The notes under the pieces were generated by a model. It searched no databases. It had not been told where the DNA came from and saw only the letters and a program-made list of their open reading frames with translations. 64,000 nucleotides of DNA from Pseudomonas marginalis (lineage in GTDB: Bacteria > Pseudomonadota > Gammaproteobacteria > Pseudomonadales > Pseudomonadaceae): assembly GCF_001645105.1 (NCBI RefSeq), contig NZ_LKEG01000033.1, positions 227 to 64,226 on the forward strand, read 5' to 3'. Shown piece after piece: positions 51,770 through 61,767 of the stretch; the first letter of the stretch is position 1, and each line of letters opens with the position of its first letter. Made by a program: the position numbers and the translations under genes.

Positions 51770-52087
51770 ATGTCGCGCAACCTCTGCCTCACCCGCCAGT
51801 GCTTTGGCCTGGTCACCCGTATTGAATGTTCCATTCGCCCTCTTGCGGGGGATAACGGGATGTGGACCTTGTTGTTTGCCGCCGGAATGACCGGTGAACA
51901 GCCGTCCACCATCAAGTCCCAAGGCCCGTTTCCAGGGCCTTTCGTGGCGGAAAATATTCTCGAATCCATCGTGGACAGCCTGACCCTGCACGGCTATGAG
52001 CTGGCGGGCGACCCGCAGATCTGGTGCCTGCACATGCAGGCCCATCTGCGCCAGCTCAACGGTGGGCATGACCAACTGGCCCTGTAG
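51770..52087 (+). CDS. Small conserved protein of unknown function
   Basis: Protein of 105 aa, starting MSRNLCLTRQCFGLVTRIEC. The ATG at 51770 has a GAGGG upstream, and a longer in-frame start at 51740 is less well placed. There is no signal peptide or membrane helix; three or four cysteines and an IKSQGPFPGPFVAENILESI segment are visible. I recall a similar short protein after the Lon-like gene in P. aeruginosa (PA4575). The function is unknown. It converges with the large lipoprotein gene, 7 bp apart. Confidence 0.7.
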   Translation: MSRNLCLTRQCFGLVTRIECSIRPLAGDNGMWTLLFAAGMTGEQPSTIKSQGPFPGPFVAENILESIVDSLTLHGYELAGDPQIWCLHMQAHLRQLNGGHDQLAL

Positions 52088-52094
52088 GCGCCGG

Positions 52095-53918
52095 TCACTT
52101 GCTCTCGGGCTTGTCCAGTTTGACTTCGAAGCCGTATTGCACGGTACTCAGGTCGGTGCGCTGGTAACTTTCCAGGGTCGTCGGCTGGCCGTAGAAGTAA
52201 TGCACGTCAAACATCGCCGTACCGTACTCCTCGGCGCGGTGGCTCACACCCAGGATTTCCTTGAGGTAGTTGCCGCTGGCGTCCTTGGCGTAGAAGCGCC
52301 AGCTGTCGGCGGGGAATTCCTTTTGGTCGACGACCAGCGCGTTGTCCTTGAGCGACAGTCCTTTAGGCAGCTTGGCCACGTCTATCTCGGCTTTCTCGAT
52401 GGTCGCCAGGAACAGCGGAATCGAGCCCACCACATACGCCGGATTTTCTGGAAACAGGTTGAGATCGTAGGTGAGGGTGCCGCGCGCCGGGTTCAGTTCG
52501 AAGGCCTCGGTCGGTAATTCGATCGGCTCGCCGCGTTCGCCTTTTTCGTCGGCGGTGAAGAAGGTCACCGGTGACTCGCTGCTGTTGCGCTCGCTGCCCA
52601 CCAGGTCGTCATTGAAGGTGAAAGGGTGGTCAAACACGATGTGCGCCGCGCTGGCGTCTTCGACCGACTGGCTGATGGTGACGCTGTTTTTCAACTGTTC
52701 TTCGGTCATGCTCGCGTCTTTGAGCCAACTGGCGGCGCCGTCGTCATACACGGTGACCGGCATCGGCAAGGCCTGTACGGTTTGTTGCAGGCTGTTCTTG
52801 TCGAAACGCAGCACCGGCAGGTCGAGGTCCTTGCGGGTGCGGGTAGCGGTGGAGAAATCCAGTACGTTGACCTGCAGGTTGTCGATCACGCCATTGAAAT
52901 ACACCTTGGCGTAATGGCTGCTCTGCTTGTGTTCGAAGGCTTTTTGTTCATCGGTAAGCTGTTTTTCGAATGCCTCCGACCAGGCCTTCTGCTTTTGCAT
53001 CTCGGCCAGTTGTTTCTCGTAGAACGCCACCTGCGCGCTGCTCTCATTGATCGAGCCCGAGCGCGTTAGGAATTGCCCGGTGCTGTCCCGTGCCTGTACC
53101 AGCAGCGGGTTGGGCGATTCATCGCCGACTTCCGGCGCCAACGCTTGGCTGTTGGTCAGCTCGATCTCGGCGTAGTTTTTCTCCAGGAGCAGCAGCTTGA
53201 GGGTGATATTGCCTTCGGTACGCGTGTGGCCCACGTCCTTTTTCGACAGGTCAAACGTCAACACCTTGCCCGGCGCGATCACTTCGACCGTGCCCTTTAG
53301 GTTGATGGGTTGGGGCTGGCTCTTGTTTTCCGTCTCGATGCCGTCGATGAACGGGTAGGTCACCGTCAGGTCATCCGGGTTGGTCAAGTTGGAGCTGCTG
53401 GGGCTCAGTTGGATGCCGGGATCGGTTTCCGACCATTCCGGCTGGAAGGGGATGACCTTTTTGTTGCTCAAGGTGACCGACTGCCATTCCAGGCCATGGG
53501 GGAAGGGGAACTGGTCAGACGTATTGAACGTGAACGGGAAGACCGGTTGCAAGTCCGTCAAATAGTCGGAATGGGAGGTCTTGCGCAGTACGAACAGGCC
53601 ATTGATGTAGGTGTCCACCAGCGCCTGGGGCGTGGGGTAGTGCTTGAGCAGCGCCAAGCTGTCTTCGCCGTATTCGGCTTCGATGGGCTTGGTGGCGAGC
53701 TTGGCCTGAGCCCGTTCCAGTAACAGCAACGAACCGCCCAGATCGGCGATGGCGTCGCGCAGCTTGGTGTCCTGGATGCTGTCGAGGGACTGTTCGAACT
53801 TGGCGGTTTTCTCTTCGAGGGTCGCCTGCTTCTGCTCGTCGCTGGGGGAGCAGCCGCCGGCCAGCAGCAATGCCGCGCACAGGCCGATACTGGCCAAAGG
53901 GGATCGCACATCCATCAT
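52095..53918 (-). CDS. Large predicted lipoprotein, unknown function
   Basis: Protein of 607 aa with a lipobox LAGGC (Cys23) and a charged coiled-coil-like start (SPSDEQKQATLEEKTAKFEQ). The rest looks beta-rich with repeated strand-loop segments and a second helical stretch (about 310-345, YEKQLAEMQKQKAWSEAFEKQ). I do not recognise any family. It is a single gene divergent from yqhA. It may be envelope-localised in the periplasm, anchored to a membrane. Confidence 0.75.
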   Translation of the reverse strand: MMDVRSPLASIGLCAALLLAGGCSPSDEQKQATLEEKTAKFEQSLDSIQDTKLRDAIADLGGSLLLLERAQAKLATKPIEAEYGEDSLALLKHYPTPQALVDTYINGLFVLRKTSHSDYLTDLQPVFPFTFNTSDQFPFPHGLEWQSVTLSNKKVIPFQPEWSETDPGIQLSPSSSNLTNPDDLTVTYPFIDGIETENKSQPQPINLKGTVEVIAPGKVLTFDLSKKDVGHTRTEGNITLKLLLLEKNYAEIELTNSQALAPEVGDESPNPLLVQARDSTGQFLTRSGSINESSAQVAFYEKQLAEMQKQKAWSEAFEKQLTDEQKAFEHKQSSHYAKVYFNGVIDNLQVNVLDFSTATRTRKDLDLPVLRFDKNSLQQTVQALPMPVTVYDDGAASWLKDASMTEEQLKNSVTISQSVEDASAAHIVFDHPFTFNDDLVGSERNSSESPVTFFTADEKGERGEPIELPTEAFELNPARGTLTYDLNLFPENPAYVVGSIPLFLATIEKAEIDVAKLPKGLSLKDNALVVDQKEFPADSWRFYAKDASGNYLKEILGVSHRAEEYGTAMFDVHYFYGQPTTLESYQRTDLSTVQYGFEVKLDKPESK

Positions 53919-54081
53919 CTGAGTTTTTCCTGTCCGACGTCATCGAGCCGATTTATTGGGCTCGACACTAGCAGAAAAATTCCCTTACAGATGCCGCCCA
54001 CGTCAGTTTTCTGGTGGTGACAGGTGTCTTGTGGCGGCTGGTATACTCGCCGCCATTTCTAGCCAAGCTGTGTGAGATCCA

Positions 54082-54570
54082 ATGGAACGCTTTATCGAAA
54101 ATGCTATGTACGCCTCGCGCTGGCTACTGGCGCCGATCTATTTCGGCTTGTCCCTGGGGTTGTTGGCGCTGGCGCTGAAATTCTTCCAGGAAGTGATTCA
54201 CCTGCTGCCGAGCGTGTTCTCGATGGCCGAGTCCGAGTTGATCCTGGTGCTGCTGTCGTTGATCGACATGGCCCTGGTCGGTGGCTTGCTGGTCATGGTG
54301 ATGATCTCCGGCTACGAGAACTTCGTCTCGCAGCTGGATATCGATGACAACAAAGAGAAACTCAACTGGCTGGGCACCATGGACTCTTCGTCGCTGAAGA
54401 TGAAAGTGGCGGCGTCCATCGTGGCGATTTCGTCCATCCACTTGCTGCGCATCTTCATGGACGCCAAGAACGTCGATCCGCAGCACTTGATGTGGTACGT
54501 GATCATTCACATGACCTTCGTGGTCTCGGCGTTTGCCATGGGTTACCTGGACAAAGTCACCAAGCACTGA
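54082..54570 (+). CDS. yqhA: UPF0114 membrane protein YqhA
   Basis: Integral membrane protein of 162 aa with four helices (about 12-37, 50-75, 106-125, 134-157). It has the family signature N-terminus [20 protein letters not shown] and the [11 protein letters not shown] loop. The function is unknown in all species. It converges with the glycosyltransferase gene, 15 bp apart. Confidence 0.9.
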   Translation: MERFIENAMYASRWLLAPIYFGLSLGLLALALKFFQEVIHLLPSVFSMAESELILVLLSLIDMALVGGLLVMVMISGYENFVSQLDIDDNKEKLNWLGTMDSSSLKMKVAASIVAISSIHLLRIFMDAKNVDPQHLMWYVIIHMTFVVSAFAMGYLDKVTKH

Positions 54571-54585
54571 TGCCCTGCGCTGGCC

Positions 54586-56019
54586 TTACTCCTCCACGAA
54601 GTAGTAAGGCTGGCGATTGATCGACATCTGCTTGATCACCTTGACCGGGGTGGTCAGGTCATCGGTATGGTCCAGCAATGCAACGTTGCCGGGCTTGGCA
54701 CTGAGGTAGTTGTGCAACTGCGCCTCGGTTTGCAGGATCGGCAAATAGGCCTGCAGGTAAAACACGCTGGCCCCGGCGATGCGCTCGTTAGGCCGGAACA
54801 ACACCACCTCCCTGCCTTCGTCTTTCAATGCCTGCACCTGGCTGATCACCGGTATAAACGAGTGGTGCGCGTCGGCTTTGGGCGCGAACCAGAAGGCCGC
54901 AATCAGGTAGCAACCGACGGCCAGGGTGAACACGCCGCCCACCAGGGTTCTGTGATGTGTGTGCAGTGCGGGTTTGTGAGTTTTCAGCCAGTCCAGCAGC
55001 ACCCGTGCGTATTCCGCAGCCAGTACGGCGGCGGCCGGAGTGAGTGCCATCAGGTACACGGTGCGTTTGCTCGATGCCAGGGTCAGCAGGGTGAACTGCG
55101 CCACCAGCCAGACACTGAAGAACAGGTGGTAGCGGTTGCGCATCAGGCTTTTACGGAAATGCCACAGGCCCAGGTAGACCAGGATGTTCCAGGGCAGGAA
55201 CGCTTCGGGCAACTTGGCGATGTAGTAGTAGAACGGCTCGTAGTGTCCGGCCTCGACAAACGAGCCGCTGAACCGGCCGACGCTGTTGGTCAACACCACT
55301 TCGGCCACGGCCTGCAGCCCGCCGCGTTGGAACAGGAAACCCAACCAAATCACCAGCGGCACCAACGCCAATAAGGTAAACAGCGCAGGCTTGAGCCAAT
55401 CGCCAATGCGCAGGCGCTTGTCCATCAGGCTGGTGATGGCCAGGTACACAAAAATCACAATGCCCGGCATCGCCAGGCCCAGCACGCCTTTGCTGAGCGT
55501 GGCGATCACCATCCCTGCAGTAAACAGTGCCCATGCGCCCGCGCTGGAGCCTTCACGATCGGGCCGCACGGCCTGGTAGAACGCCAGCAACGCGGTGGTC
55601 ACGCCGAGGGTAAGCAGCGAGTCTTCACCCACGCCGCGCACATTGCCCCAGTAGCTGGCCATGGTCGCCAGGATCAAGGCCGCACTGAACGCCAGCGTCT
55701 GCGGTCGCCCGAACCTGCGCAGCATGCCATACAGCAGCATCACGCTGAACAACCCGGCAAACGCCGAAGCCAGGCGCACGGCCCAGGTGGTGCCGCCGAA
55801 CAGGCGAATCGCCCCGGCATCGATCCACAGGCTCAGGGGCGGTTTTTCCAGGAAGGGCTCACGAAATAGCTGGGGCACCACCCAGTTATTGTCCAGGTGC
55901 ATGGCCATGGCGATGCCGGCCACGCGGGCTTCGGTGGAGCCTTGCAATTCATGGTTACCGAGGGCGAAGAAAAACAACAGACCAGCCAGCAGGAGCAGGA
56001 GGGGAGCGGTACGCGTCAT
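54586..56019 (-). CDS. GT39-family membrane glycosyltransferase (ArnT-like)
   Basis: Multi-helix inner-membrane protein of 477 aa. The first periplasmic loop has GNHELQGSTEARVAGIAMAM, with the acidic residue expected of GT-C enzymes (usually D/E-E in E-x-R), and FLEKPPLSLWIDAGAIRLFG, the dolichyl-mannose transferase-like motif. The family moves sugars from polyprenyl-phosphate donors to lipid A or other envelope acceptors. The length is shorter than ArnT (about 550 aa), so the lipid A-aminoarabinose role is unlikely; no arn genes are near. Confidence 0.8.
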   Translation of the reverse strand: MTRTAPLLLLLAGLLFFFALGNHELQGSTEARVAGIAMAMHLDNNWVVPQLFREPFLEKPPLSLWIDAGAIRLFGGTTWAVRLASAFAGLFSVMLLYGMLRRFGRPQTLAFSAALILATMASYWGNVRGVGEDSLLTLGVTTALLAFYQAVRPDREGSSAGAWALFTAGMVIATLSKGVLGLAMPGIVIFVYLAITSLMDKRLRIGDWLKPALFTLLALVPLVIWLGFLFQRGGLQAVAEVVLTNSVGRFSGSFVEAGHYEPFYYYIAKLPEAFLPWNILVYLGLWHFRKSLMRNRYHLFFSVWLVAQFTLLTLASSKRTVYLMALTPAAAVLAAEYARVLLDWLKTHKPALHTHHRTLVGGVFTLAVGCYLIAAFWFAPKADAHHSFIPVISQVQALKDEGREVVLFRPNERIAGASVFYLQAYLPILQTEAQLHNYLSAKPGNVALLDHTDDLTTPVKVIKQMSINRQPYYFVEE

Positions 56020-56165
56020 AGGGTGTGGCTACCGAAGCAGGGGGGCGCTCGGGGGAGCGGCCCGCAATCAGTGAGTATAGGGAGGCGATTCTTAATATTT
56101 GATGAACAAAAAACAGATTGAAGGCGCTGGGCCAGGGGGATCACCCCCTGGCTTCGCTGGAGGCG

Positions 56166-58328
56166 CTAAGAGGCTTTGACTTTAAAGCGGCTCAGCCCTT
56201 GCTGCATGGCGTTGGCCCGTTCCGACAGGTTCCGCGCGGCCACTGCGCATTGCTGGGAGTTGGTCTGATTTTGCTGAGTGACTTCATCAATTTGCTCCAG
56301 CCCGATACTGGCCTGTTGCAAGCCGGAGGCCTGTTCACTGGAGGCTTGGTAGATCAATGAGACCAGACTGGAAACCGTGCTGGTGCCGGTCACGATGTTT
56401 CTCAATGAATCGGCCGTGCGCCCGGCGATAACCATGCCACGCTGCGTTTTGGTCGAAGAGTCCGCAATCAGCGCCGCTGTTTGCTGGGCTGCTTCGGCGC
56501 TACGGGCGGCGAGGCTCCTGACCTCATCGGCAACCACTGCAAAACCTCGGCCCAACTCCCCGGCGCGTGCAGCCTCGATTGCAGCGTTCAAGGCCAGCAG
56601 GTTGGTTTGGGCGGCGATGTTGTCGATGGTGGTGATGATGGCGGTAATGTCTTTACCCGAGTTGTCGATCTCCGCCATGGCGGCTATCAATTCACTCATC
56701 AGCTTGTCACTTTCACCTGCGTCGGCTCGCGAGGCTTGGGATTGCTCGTCGGCTTTTTTGGCGTTGGCAGCGTTGTCGGTGGTTTGCGCCGCCATTTGGG
56801 TCATGACAGCGCTGATTTCGGTGATGGACGATGCCGAGTTGGATGCGCCGTCGGACAACGACTGGCTCAATTCGGTGACCTGTGCGGAGCTGCCGGTGAT
56901 CTGCGTTGCACTGGCCTGCACTTGGGAAATCAACGCGTTCAAGTTGCCGACCATTTTTTCCAGCGATTTGCCCAACGTGTCGTTGGGGGAGGATAGGCGT
57001 ACCTCCAGGTCCAGGTCTCCCTCGGAAATGCGCTCGGCTACACGGACCTGGCGCTGCAGGCTTTCCGACATGTCGTTCAAGGCGAAGGACAATTGGCCGA
57101 CTTCATCTTCGGATTTTTGCACCAGGCGATGAGAGAAATCGCCCAGGCTGATGTTGGCGGCCAAGGCGGCGGCTTCACGTATCGGGCCGACGATTTTTGC
57201 GGTGGCAAACCAAAGAGCAAGCAATGCCGCTACCGAGATGAGTACGCCGACCGAAACCTGCCATACGCTGCTCTTGAAGCCGCGAGATTGCAATTCCTTC
57301 TCCAGGGCAAGGGCCTGGCTCATGACCACGGCTTTGGGCAAGTGGATCAGTATGGCCCAGGGTTTGTCGGTGCGGCCCAAGGGGATGGGCATCTGCACCT
57401 CGATTTCCTGGGACTCTTGATTGAGTCGGCTATCGCCCTGGCCTTTCTGCACATTGGCCAGCACCTTATCCCAGGTGTTGGGTAGCAACCCCTTCAGTGG
57501 CTGGCCGATCAGTTCCGGCCGTTTACTGTCGGCCACCACCAGCCCTTGATGGCTCACAATCGACACGGAGCCTTTACCGCCGTACAGGTCGGCAGACATT
57601 TGCTCGCTGAGCTTCTGGATAAACGAAATGTCGAAGTCAGCGCCGACGACGCCGTAGAAAGTGCCATTGGCAGTGATTGGAACCGACAGCGTAGTGAGCC
57701 ACACGTTTTTGCCTTGCACCACGTAGGGAATGGGGTCCAGCACGCTTTCCTTCTGGGTATCCCGAGGGCCGGAGTACCAGCCGCCCTTCAATACACCGTT
57801 GGGGTGGCGGGTGTCGGAGTCATACTCGACCAGCGGTTGTACCGCGATGTGGCCATCTGCGCTGCGCGTCCAATAGGGGGTGAAGCGGCCGGTCAATGGG
57901 TTGTTGCCGCCTTCATTGTTACGAAAGGCTTGATCCTGGCCGTCCAGTGCATCCGGCTCCCAGCATGAATACGTGCCGTTGAAGTCCGGGTTGTCTTTGA
58001 GCACGCTGAGCAACATCGCATTGATATGATCACGGCCTAATGTCAGCGAACTGTGTGCATTTTTGCTGGCGCCCAGTGTGTTGGCCAGGGTACGAGCCGA
58101 ATCCAGGGCAGTCTGCAGTTTGGCCTGTATGGCGTTGGCGCGGGACTCCGCCAGGTTTTGCATTTCGCGGATGGTGGCGCTTTCAATCAATGTTGAAACT
58201 TCGGTGCCCACATAGGCTTGATTGGCGTTTGAAGAGTACAGCCCATACAACACCAGACTCGCACATGAGATAAACAGGCAGAGTCCGGCGGTGAAGCAAA
58301 TTCGAGTCTGCAATGATTTGAATTTCAT
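56166..58328 (-). CDS. Methyl-accepting chemotaxis protein with dCache sensor
   Basis: Transmembrane chemoreceptor of 720 aa. The first helix lies at about residues 8-30, a large periplasmic dCache_1 domain follows to about 350, then helix two (about 356-379), a HAMP domain and the MCP signalling domain with the conserved tip [20 protein letters not shown]. The sensor has [21 protein letters not shown] and [17 protein letters not shown], a pattern I associate with amine- or amino-acid-type dCache receptors; the ligand cannot be assigned. It is followed in order by the HD-GYP and cheV genes upstream on the same strand. Confidence 0.9.
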   Translation of the reverse strand: MKFKSLQTRICFTAGLCLFISCASLVLYGLYSSNANQAYVGTEVSTLIESATIREMQNLAESRANAIQAKLQTALDSARTLANTLGASKNAHSSLTLGRDHINAMLLSVLKDNPDFNGTYSCWEPDALDGQDQAFRNNEGGNNPLTGRFTPYWTRSADGHIAVQPLVEYDSDTRHPNGVLKGGWYSGPRDTQKESVLDPIPYVVQGKNVWLTTLSVPITANGTFYGVVGADFDISFIQKLSEQMSADLYGGKGSVSIVSHQGLVVADSKRPELIGQPLKGLLPNTWDKVLANVQKGQGDSRLNQESQEIEVQMPIPLGRTDKPWAILIHLPKAVVMSQALALEKELQSRGFKSSVWQVSVGVLISVAALLALWFATAKIVGPIREAAALAANISLGDFSHRLVQKSEDEVGQLSFALNDMSESLQRQVRVAERISEGDLDLEVRLSSPNDTLGKSLEKMVGNLNALISQVQASATQITGSSAQVTELSQSLSDGASNSASSITEISAVMTQMAAQTTDNAANAKKADEQSQASRADAGESDKLMSELIAAMAEIDNSGKDITAIITTIDNIAAQTNLLALNAAIEAARAGELGRGFAVVADEVRSLAARSAEAAQQTAALIADSSTKTQRGMVIAGRTADSLRNIVTGTSTVSSLVSLIYQASSEQASGLQQASIGLEQIDEVTQQNQTNSQQCAVAARNLSERANAMQQGLSRFKVKAS

Positions 58329-58458
58329 GGTATTTCCCGCCCACGCTAATAGTTGTCGACATAATCGGATGTCGACATTCCAATATATTTTTCACGCAAG
58401 GCTTAGTGCTTGATCATGTGCTGCTTAGGCATCGGAATGCTGTACAGCTGTAGAGTGC

Positions 58459-59604
58459 TTAACTCTGTGTGTGCGTATCTTCATCGCGCCATAAACGCTC
58501 GGTATCTTTAAATCCATAACGCTGTGACGGCACGCGCGCAATAATTTTATCGGTCTGGGTGGGGTCGCTCAAATCGATTGTTTTGGGGGTGATGTAGATG
58601 TTTAGAACCGGCAAAAAGAATAATTTGATCTTGGGCGTTAACAGGGAGTGGGCATGTTGCTCAATGACGACACCAATTGTGCCGCTTTTTAGTTGAACGA
58701 TGGACCCGACAGGGTAAATACCCACAGCCTTTAAAAACGCCCGAAACACCTCATCATCAAAATGCCCTTCCCACGTCGACATTTGCTGGATGGCAACGGC
58801 GGGATCCCAACCTTGATTGTAAGAACGGTCCGACGTGACGGCATCATAGACATCACACACAGCGGCCATCCGAGCGAAAAGGCTGATCTGTTCGCCTGCC
58901 AACCGATCCGGGTAACCGGTGCCGTCGAACCGCTCGTGGTGATGCAGGCATACATCCACGACCATTTCGCACACCTGCGATGTGCCCAGCAGGGTTTTCT
59001 CACCTTCCAGCGGATGGGTACGCATCAGTTGCAATTCGTCATCGCTCAGCCGACCTGGCTTGTTCAGCACGGCACCGGGTATGGCCATCTTGCCGATGTC
59101 GTGCAGCAGGCCGGCCAGCCCGACCCTGCGCACCATTGCGGCGGGTAGGGCAAGTTGATTGGCCAGTGCAATCATCAGTGCGCACACGGCGACCGAATGC
59201 ATATAGGTGTAGTCGTCGAGACTTTTCAGGCGTGCCAGGCTGATAAACGCATTGGGATGGCGTGCGATTGAACTTGAAATATCGTCGACCAGCGTACTGA
59301 TGTGTTCAAGCTCGAGGGCTCGGCCCATGCGAGCGTGGCTGAACATCTCGACCACGGCGGTCTTGGCTCGGGCGCAGATGGCCTGTGCAGCGACCAGCTC
59401 CTCTTGCATGGAGGTCGAGGTTATCGGGGGGGCTGTGATGTCCTGCGGTGGGGTCGTCTCAGGCAAGGTGACCGAGTGGGTAGGCTGTACGCCGCAGCCC
59501 AGTGCGCATTGGATAGCCGACTGCGCGTTACGCGCGCGGTCCCGCCAGAAAGGTCTTGCCTCGCTGTCTGGCGCCAGATGGTAGAACTCATTACATTTCA
59601 ACAT
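58459..59604 (-). CDS. HD-GYP c-di-GMP phosphodiesterase
   Basis: Cytosolic protein of 381 aa. The HD motif is HDIGKMAIP (His168-Asp169) and the GYP motif is [11 protein letters not shown] (222-232), both complete, so c-di-GMP hydrolysis to GMP is likely. The N-terminal 70 residues look unstructured, and the C-terminal 100 residues hold a small beta-rich domain ([17 protein letters not shown]). It lies between cheV and a chemoreceptor gene, linking c-di-GMP to chemotaxis. Confidence 0.9.
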   Translation of the reverse strand: MLKCNEFYHLAPDSEARPFWRDRARNAQSAIQCALGCGVQPTHSVTLPETTPPQDITAPPITSTSMQEELVAAQAICARAKTAVVEMFSHARMGRALELEHISTLVDDISSSIARHPNAFISLARLKSLDDYTYMHSVAVCALMIALANQLALPAAMVRRVGLAGLLHDIGKMAIPGAVLNKPGRLSDDELQLMRTHPLEGEKTLLGTSQVCEMVVDVCLHHHERFDGTGYPDRLAGEQISLFARMAAVCDVYDAVTSDRSYNQGWDPAVAIQQMSTWEGHFDDEVFRAFLKAVGIYPVGSIVQLKSGTIGVVIEQHAHSLLTPKIKLFFLPVLNIYITPKTIDLSDPTQTDKIIARVPSQRYGFKDTERLWRDEDTHTQS

Positions 59605-59679
59605 GATATTACCTCTGTTGATTTGTTCTTATACGTTTCTTGCTAGCCTCCTTGGCTTGGGTGTTGTCGGGCTAACGCT

Positions 59680-60612
59680 TCAGTTCGGATGTGCAGCCTT
59701 GATGCGCGTAACAACGCGCCCGGCCAGGTCGTCGGGGCGAAACTTGGCCAGGAAGTCATCGGCGCCCACTTTCTTGACCATGGCTTGGTTGAACCCGCCG
59801 GAGAGCGAGGTGTGCAGCACAATGTGCAGCTTGGCCATGCGCGGGTCGTTACGGATTTCGGCAGTCAGGGTATAGCCGTCCATCTCTGGCATTTCGATGT
59901 CGGAGATCATCATCAGAAACTCCTCCTCCGGCTTGCGTCCCTCGTCGAGCATGGATCGCAGGTAATCAAGCGCTTGTCGACCGTCATTTAAGGCAACCAC
60001 CTCGACACCAACGGTTTCCAAGCAGCGTGTCACCTGTTTACGCGCGACGAGGGAGTCATCCACGGTCAGGACACGCAGGTGTCTGGCCCGCAGGGTGACC
60101 TCGTGATCCACCACGCCGCTGGATATTTCCTCGGACGATGGCGATATTTCAGTCAGTACTTTTTCAACGTCAATAATCTCGACCAGACGATCATCCGCAT
60201 GGGTCACGGCCGTCAGGTAATTGTGTTCACCACTGCCCTTGGGCGGTGGATGAATGTCTTCCCAGTTCAAATTGACGATGTGCTCAACCGCATAGACGAG
60301 GAAACCTTGAACGCGGTTGTTGTACTCCGTAAGTATGATAAAAGCACTTTCCTGGTCTTGTACGCCTGGCAGTCCAGTGGCCATGGCGAGGTCTAGAATA
60401 GGAATGCAGGCGCCTCGAATATTGGCAACGCCACAGATATTGTTATTAGACTTTGGTAGTAGAGATAACTTTGGGCAACGTATAACTTCTCGAACTTTAA
60501 AAACGTTGATCCCGTACAGCTGGAGGTTGTTGAACCTGAAGAGTAGCAGCTCAAGCCGGTTCTGACCGACCAGTTGTGTGCGACTGTTAACGGATGCCAA
60601 TACACCTGTCAT
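59680..60612 (-). CDS. cheV: Chemotaxis coupling protein CheV
   Basis: Protein of 310 aa with an N-terminal CheW-like domain (about 18-155) and a C-terminal response-regulator receiver domain (about 178-305). The phosphorylated aspartate is Asp238 in SDIEMPEMDG. The ATG at 60612 is preceded by AAGGAG; a GTG two codons earlier is less likely. CheV couples receptors to CheA with phosphorylation-dependent tuning. It is the first gene of the cheV/HD-GYP/MCP block. Confidence 0.92.
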   Translation of the reverse strand: MTGVLASVNSRTQLVGQNRLELLLFRFNNLQLYGINVFKVREVIRCPKLSLLPKSNNNICGVANIRGACIPILDLAMATGLPGVQDQESAFIILTEYNNRVQGFLVYAVEHIVNLNWEDIHPPPKGSGEHNYLTAVTHADDRLVEIIDVEKVLTEISPSSEEISSGVVDHEVTLRARHLRVLTVDDSLVARKQVTRCLETVGVEVVALNDGRQALDYLRSMLDEGRKPEEEFLMMISDIEMPEMDGYTLTAEIRNDPRMAKLHIVLHTSLSGGFNQAMVKKVGADDFLAKFRPDDLAGRVVTRIKAAHPN

Positions 60613-60967
60613 ACACACTCCTTTAGCTCGGCTGACAGCGTTGATGCCGTAATGACACTATCCTATGTAGGGCTATGTAAAAGATATGTGAAAATAAATA
60701 AATCTTGGGTTTATCGTTAAAGCGATATGAAATTAATTGGTTGTCTATTCGGATGAGTGTTTGAAATGGTTAGTTGGCTAACTTATTGGTGCTATTGTTG
60801 AGAACGATTTAGAACGGCAGTTTCATACTGCGTGTGTTGTCCGTTCAGTACAGGACGCGTCATTTAACTTTGTTAAGCGGCGGTTGTGCAGCGGGCCGGT
60901 GCGGACACCCAGCGCGCGCCTCGTGCTGTAGCGAATATCGGCTTGCTGCTGGGCTTTTTGTCCCCAT
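60613..60967. other. Gene-free AT-rich stretch upstream of cheV
   Basis: This part of the 1.1-kb gap before the WYL gene contains the cheV leader and an AT-rich run (about 60640-60830) with no intact gene on either strand. It probably holds the cheV promoter and marks a boundary between core and accessory DNA. Confidence 0.5.
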
Positions 60968-61123
60968 ATGTGCGGGTTTTTTGGCAGGGACGCCGACGTA
61001 CTGGCGGTGTTGGTCGGCGTCGCGCTATGTGCGCACTTGATCATCATCGCCAAGCCATGGCCGTCGAGCGTATTTCACCTATTTCAATCGGACGCCGCAG
61101 TCGACCGTGGCTCGCATTTTTGA
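60968..61123 (+). pseudogene. Fragment of a membrane protein
   Basis: A 51-codon frame starting MCGFFGRDADVLAVLVGVAL and then CAHLIIIAKPW has one clear membrane helix but ends at a TGA, with no family-length frame around it. It looks like a leftover of a larger membrane protein. No ribosome binding site is evident. Confidence 0.35.
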
Positions 61124-61147
61124 CAAAACCGTCCACGAGCCGAGGAT

Positions 61148-61300
61148 ATGGGCCGCTCGCTGCTTGATCAGCTAAGTGGGTCCCAGCGTGATCACCACTT
61201 GGGCATTTATGAGGCCAACCTGATCGGCCATTCCCTCGGCGGGTGTCTGGTTATCAGTCGCTCGAAACACCTCGCCGCCGCACGCACTCGCCGTCAATGA
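61148..61300 (+). pseudogene. Fragment of an alpha/beta hydrolase
   Basis: A 50-codon frame (MGRSLLDQLSGSQRDHHLG, then IYEANLIGHSLGGCLVISRS) carries the lipase nucleophile-elbow motif GHSLGG but nothing before or after it completes a hydrolase fold. It is most likely a decayed lipase or hydrolase gene, possibly from the same lost element as the fragment upstream. Confidence 0.45.
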
Positions 61301-61413
61301 CGTGTTGCCGAGGGCTGCCGCTGTTGCCATCTGGAATGCCAACGCGCCTGGAACTCACAAACCTTGCAAAGCCCCCTAAGCGCTGAAGCCCTGCATTTAC
61401 TGGATGTCAGGCA

Positions 61414-61443
61414 TAAAAAAAGACGTCCAAGGACGTCTTTTTT
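61414..61443. terminator. Bidirectional terminator in the eroded stretch
   Basis: AAAAAAAGACGTCC-AA-GGACGTCTTTTTT, a perfect stem with A- and T-runs on the two sides. No intact gene ends here now, which fits loss of the gene it served. The remaining bases to 61767 hold an 8-bp inverted repeat GGTCGCCC/GGGCGACC (61578-61599) and no intact gene. Confidence 0.75.
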
Positions 61444-61767
61444 CGTTGAAGTGCCGGGGTAATCTGAATTAGGTCGGTAACATGTTGATTAATTGGGTGA
61501 ATTCCGGTTTGTATTTTAAGCTGGAATACCGATTGGAATACTGCGAGAAGTGTTCCTGGCCTGCCGATGACCAGCTCGGTCGCCCGCTGTAGGGCGACCC
61601 TTGGTCCAAGCGCGGTCACTGAGCTAAACGACTACGAGATAACACGCATCACCCCACAATGTGTCCGGGTTATCCAGCATCAGCAGAATGATGACCGGAA
61701 CTAGCTTGCCGAGCAGGTTGGCGCAGTCACGCAGTTGATCTCGGTTGACGCTGCTAAGATCCAAGCG

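Noticed and set aside
60823-61053. 76-codon minus-strand frame before the WYL locus
   Set aside because: It is low-complexity, has no ribosome binding site and conflicts with better plus-strand fragments.
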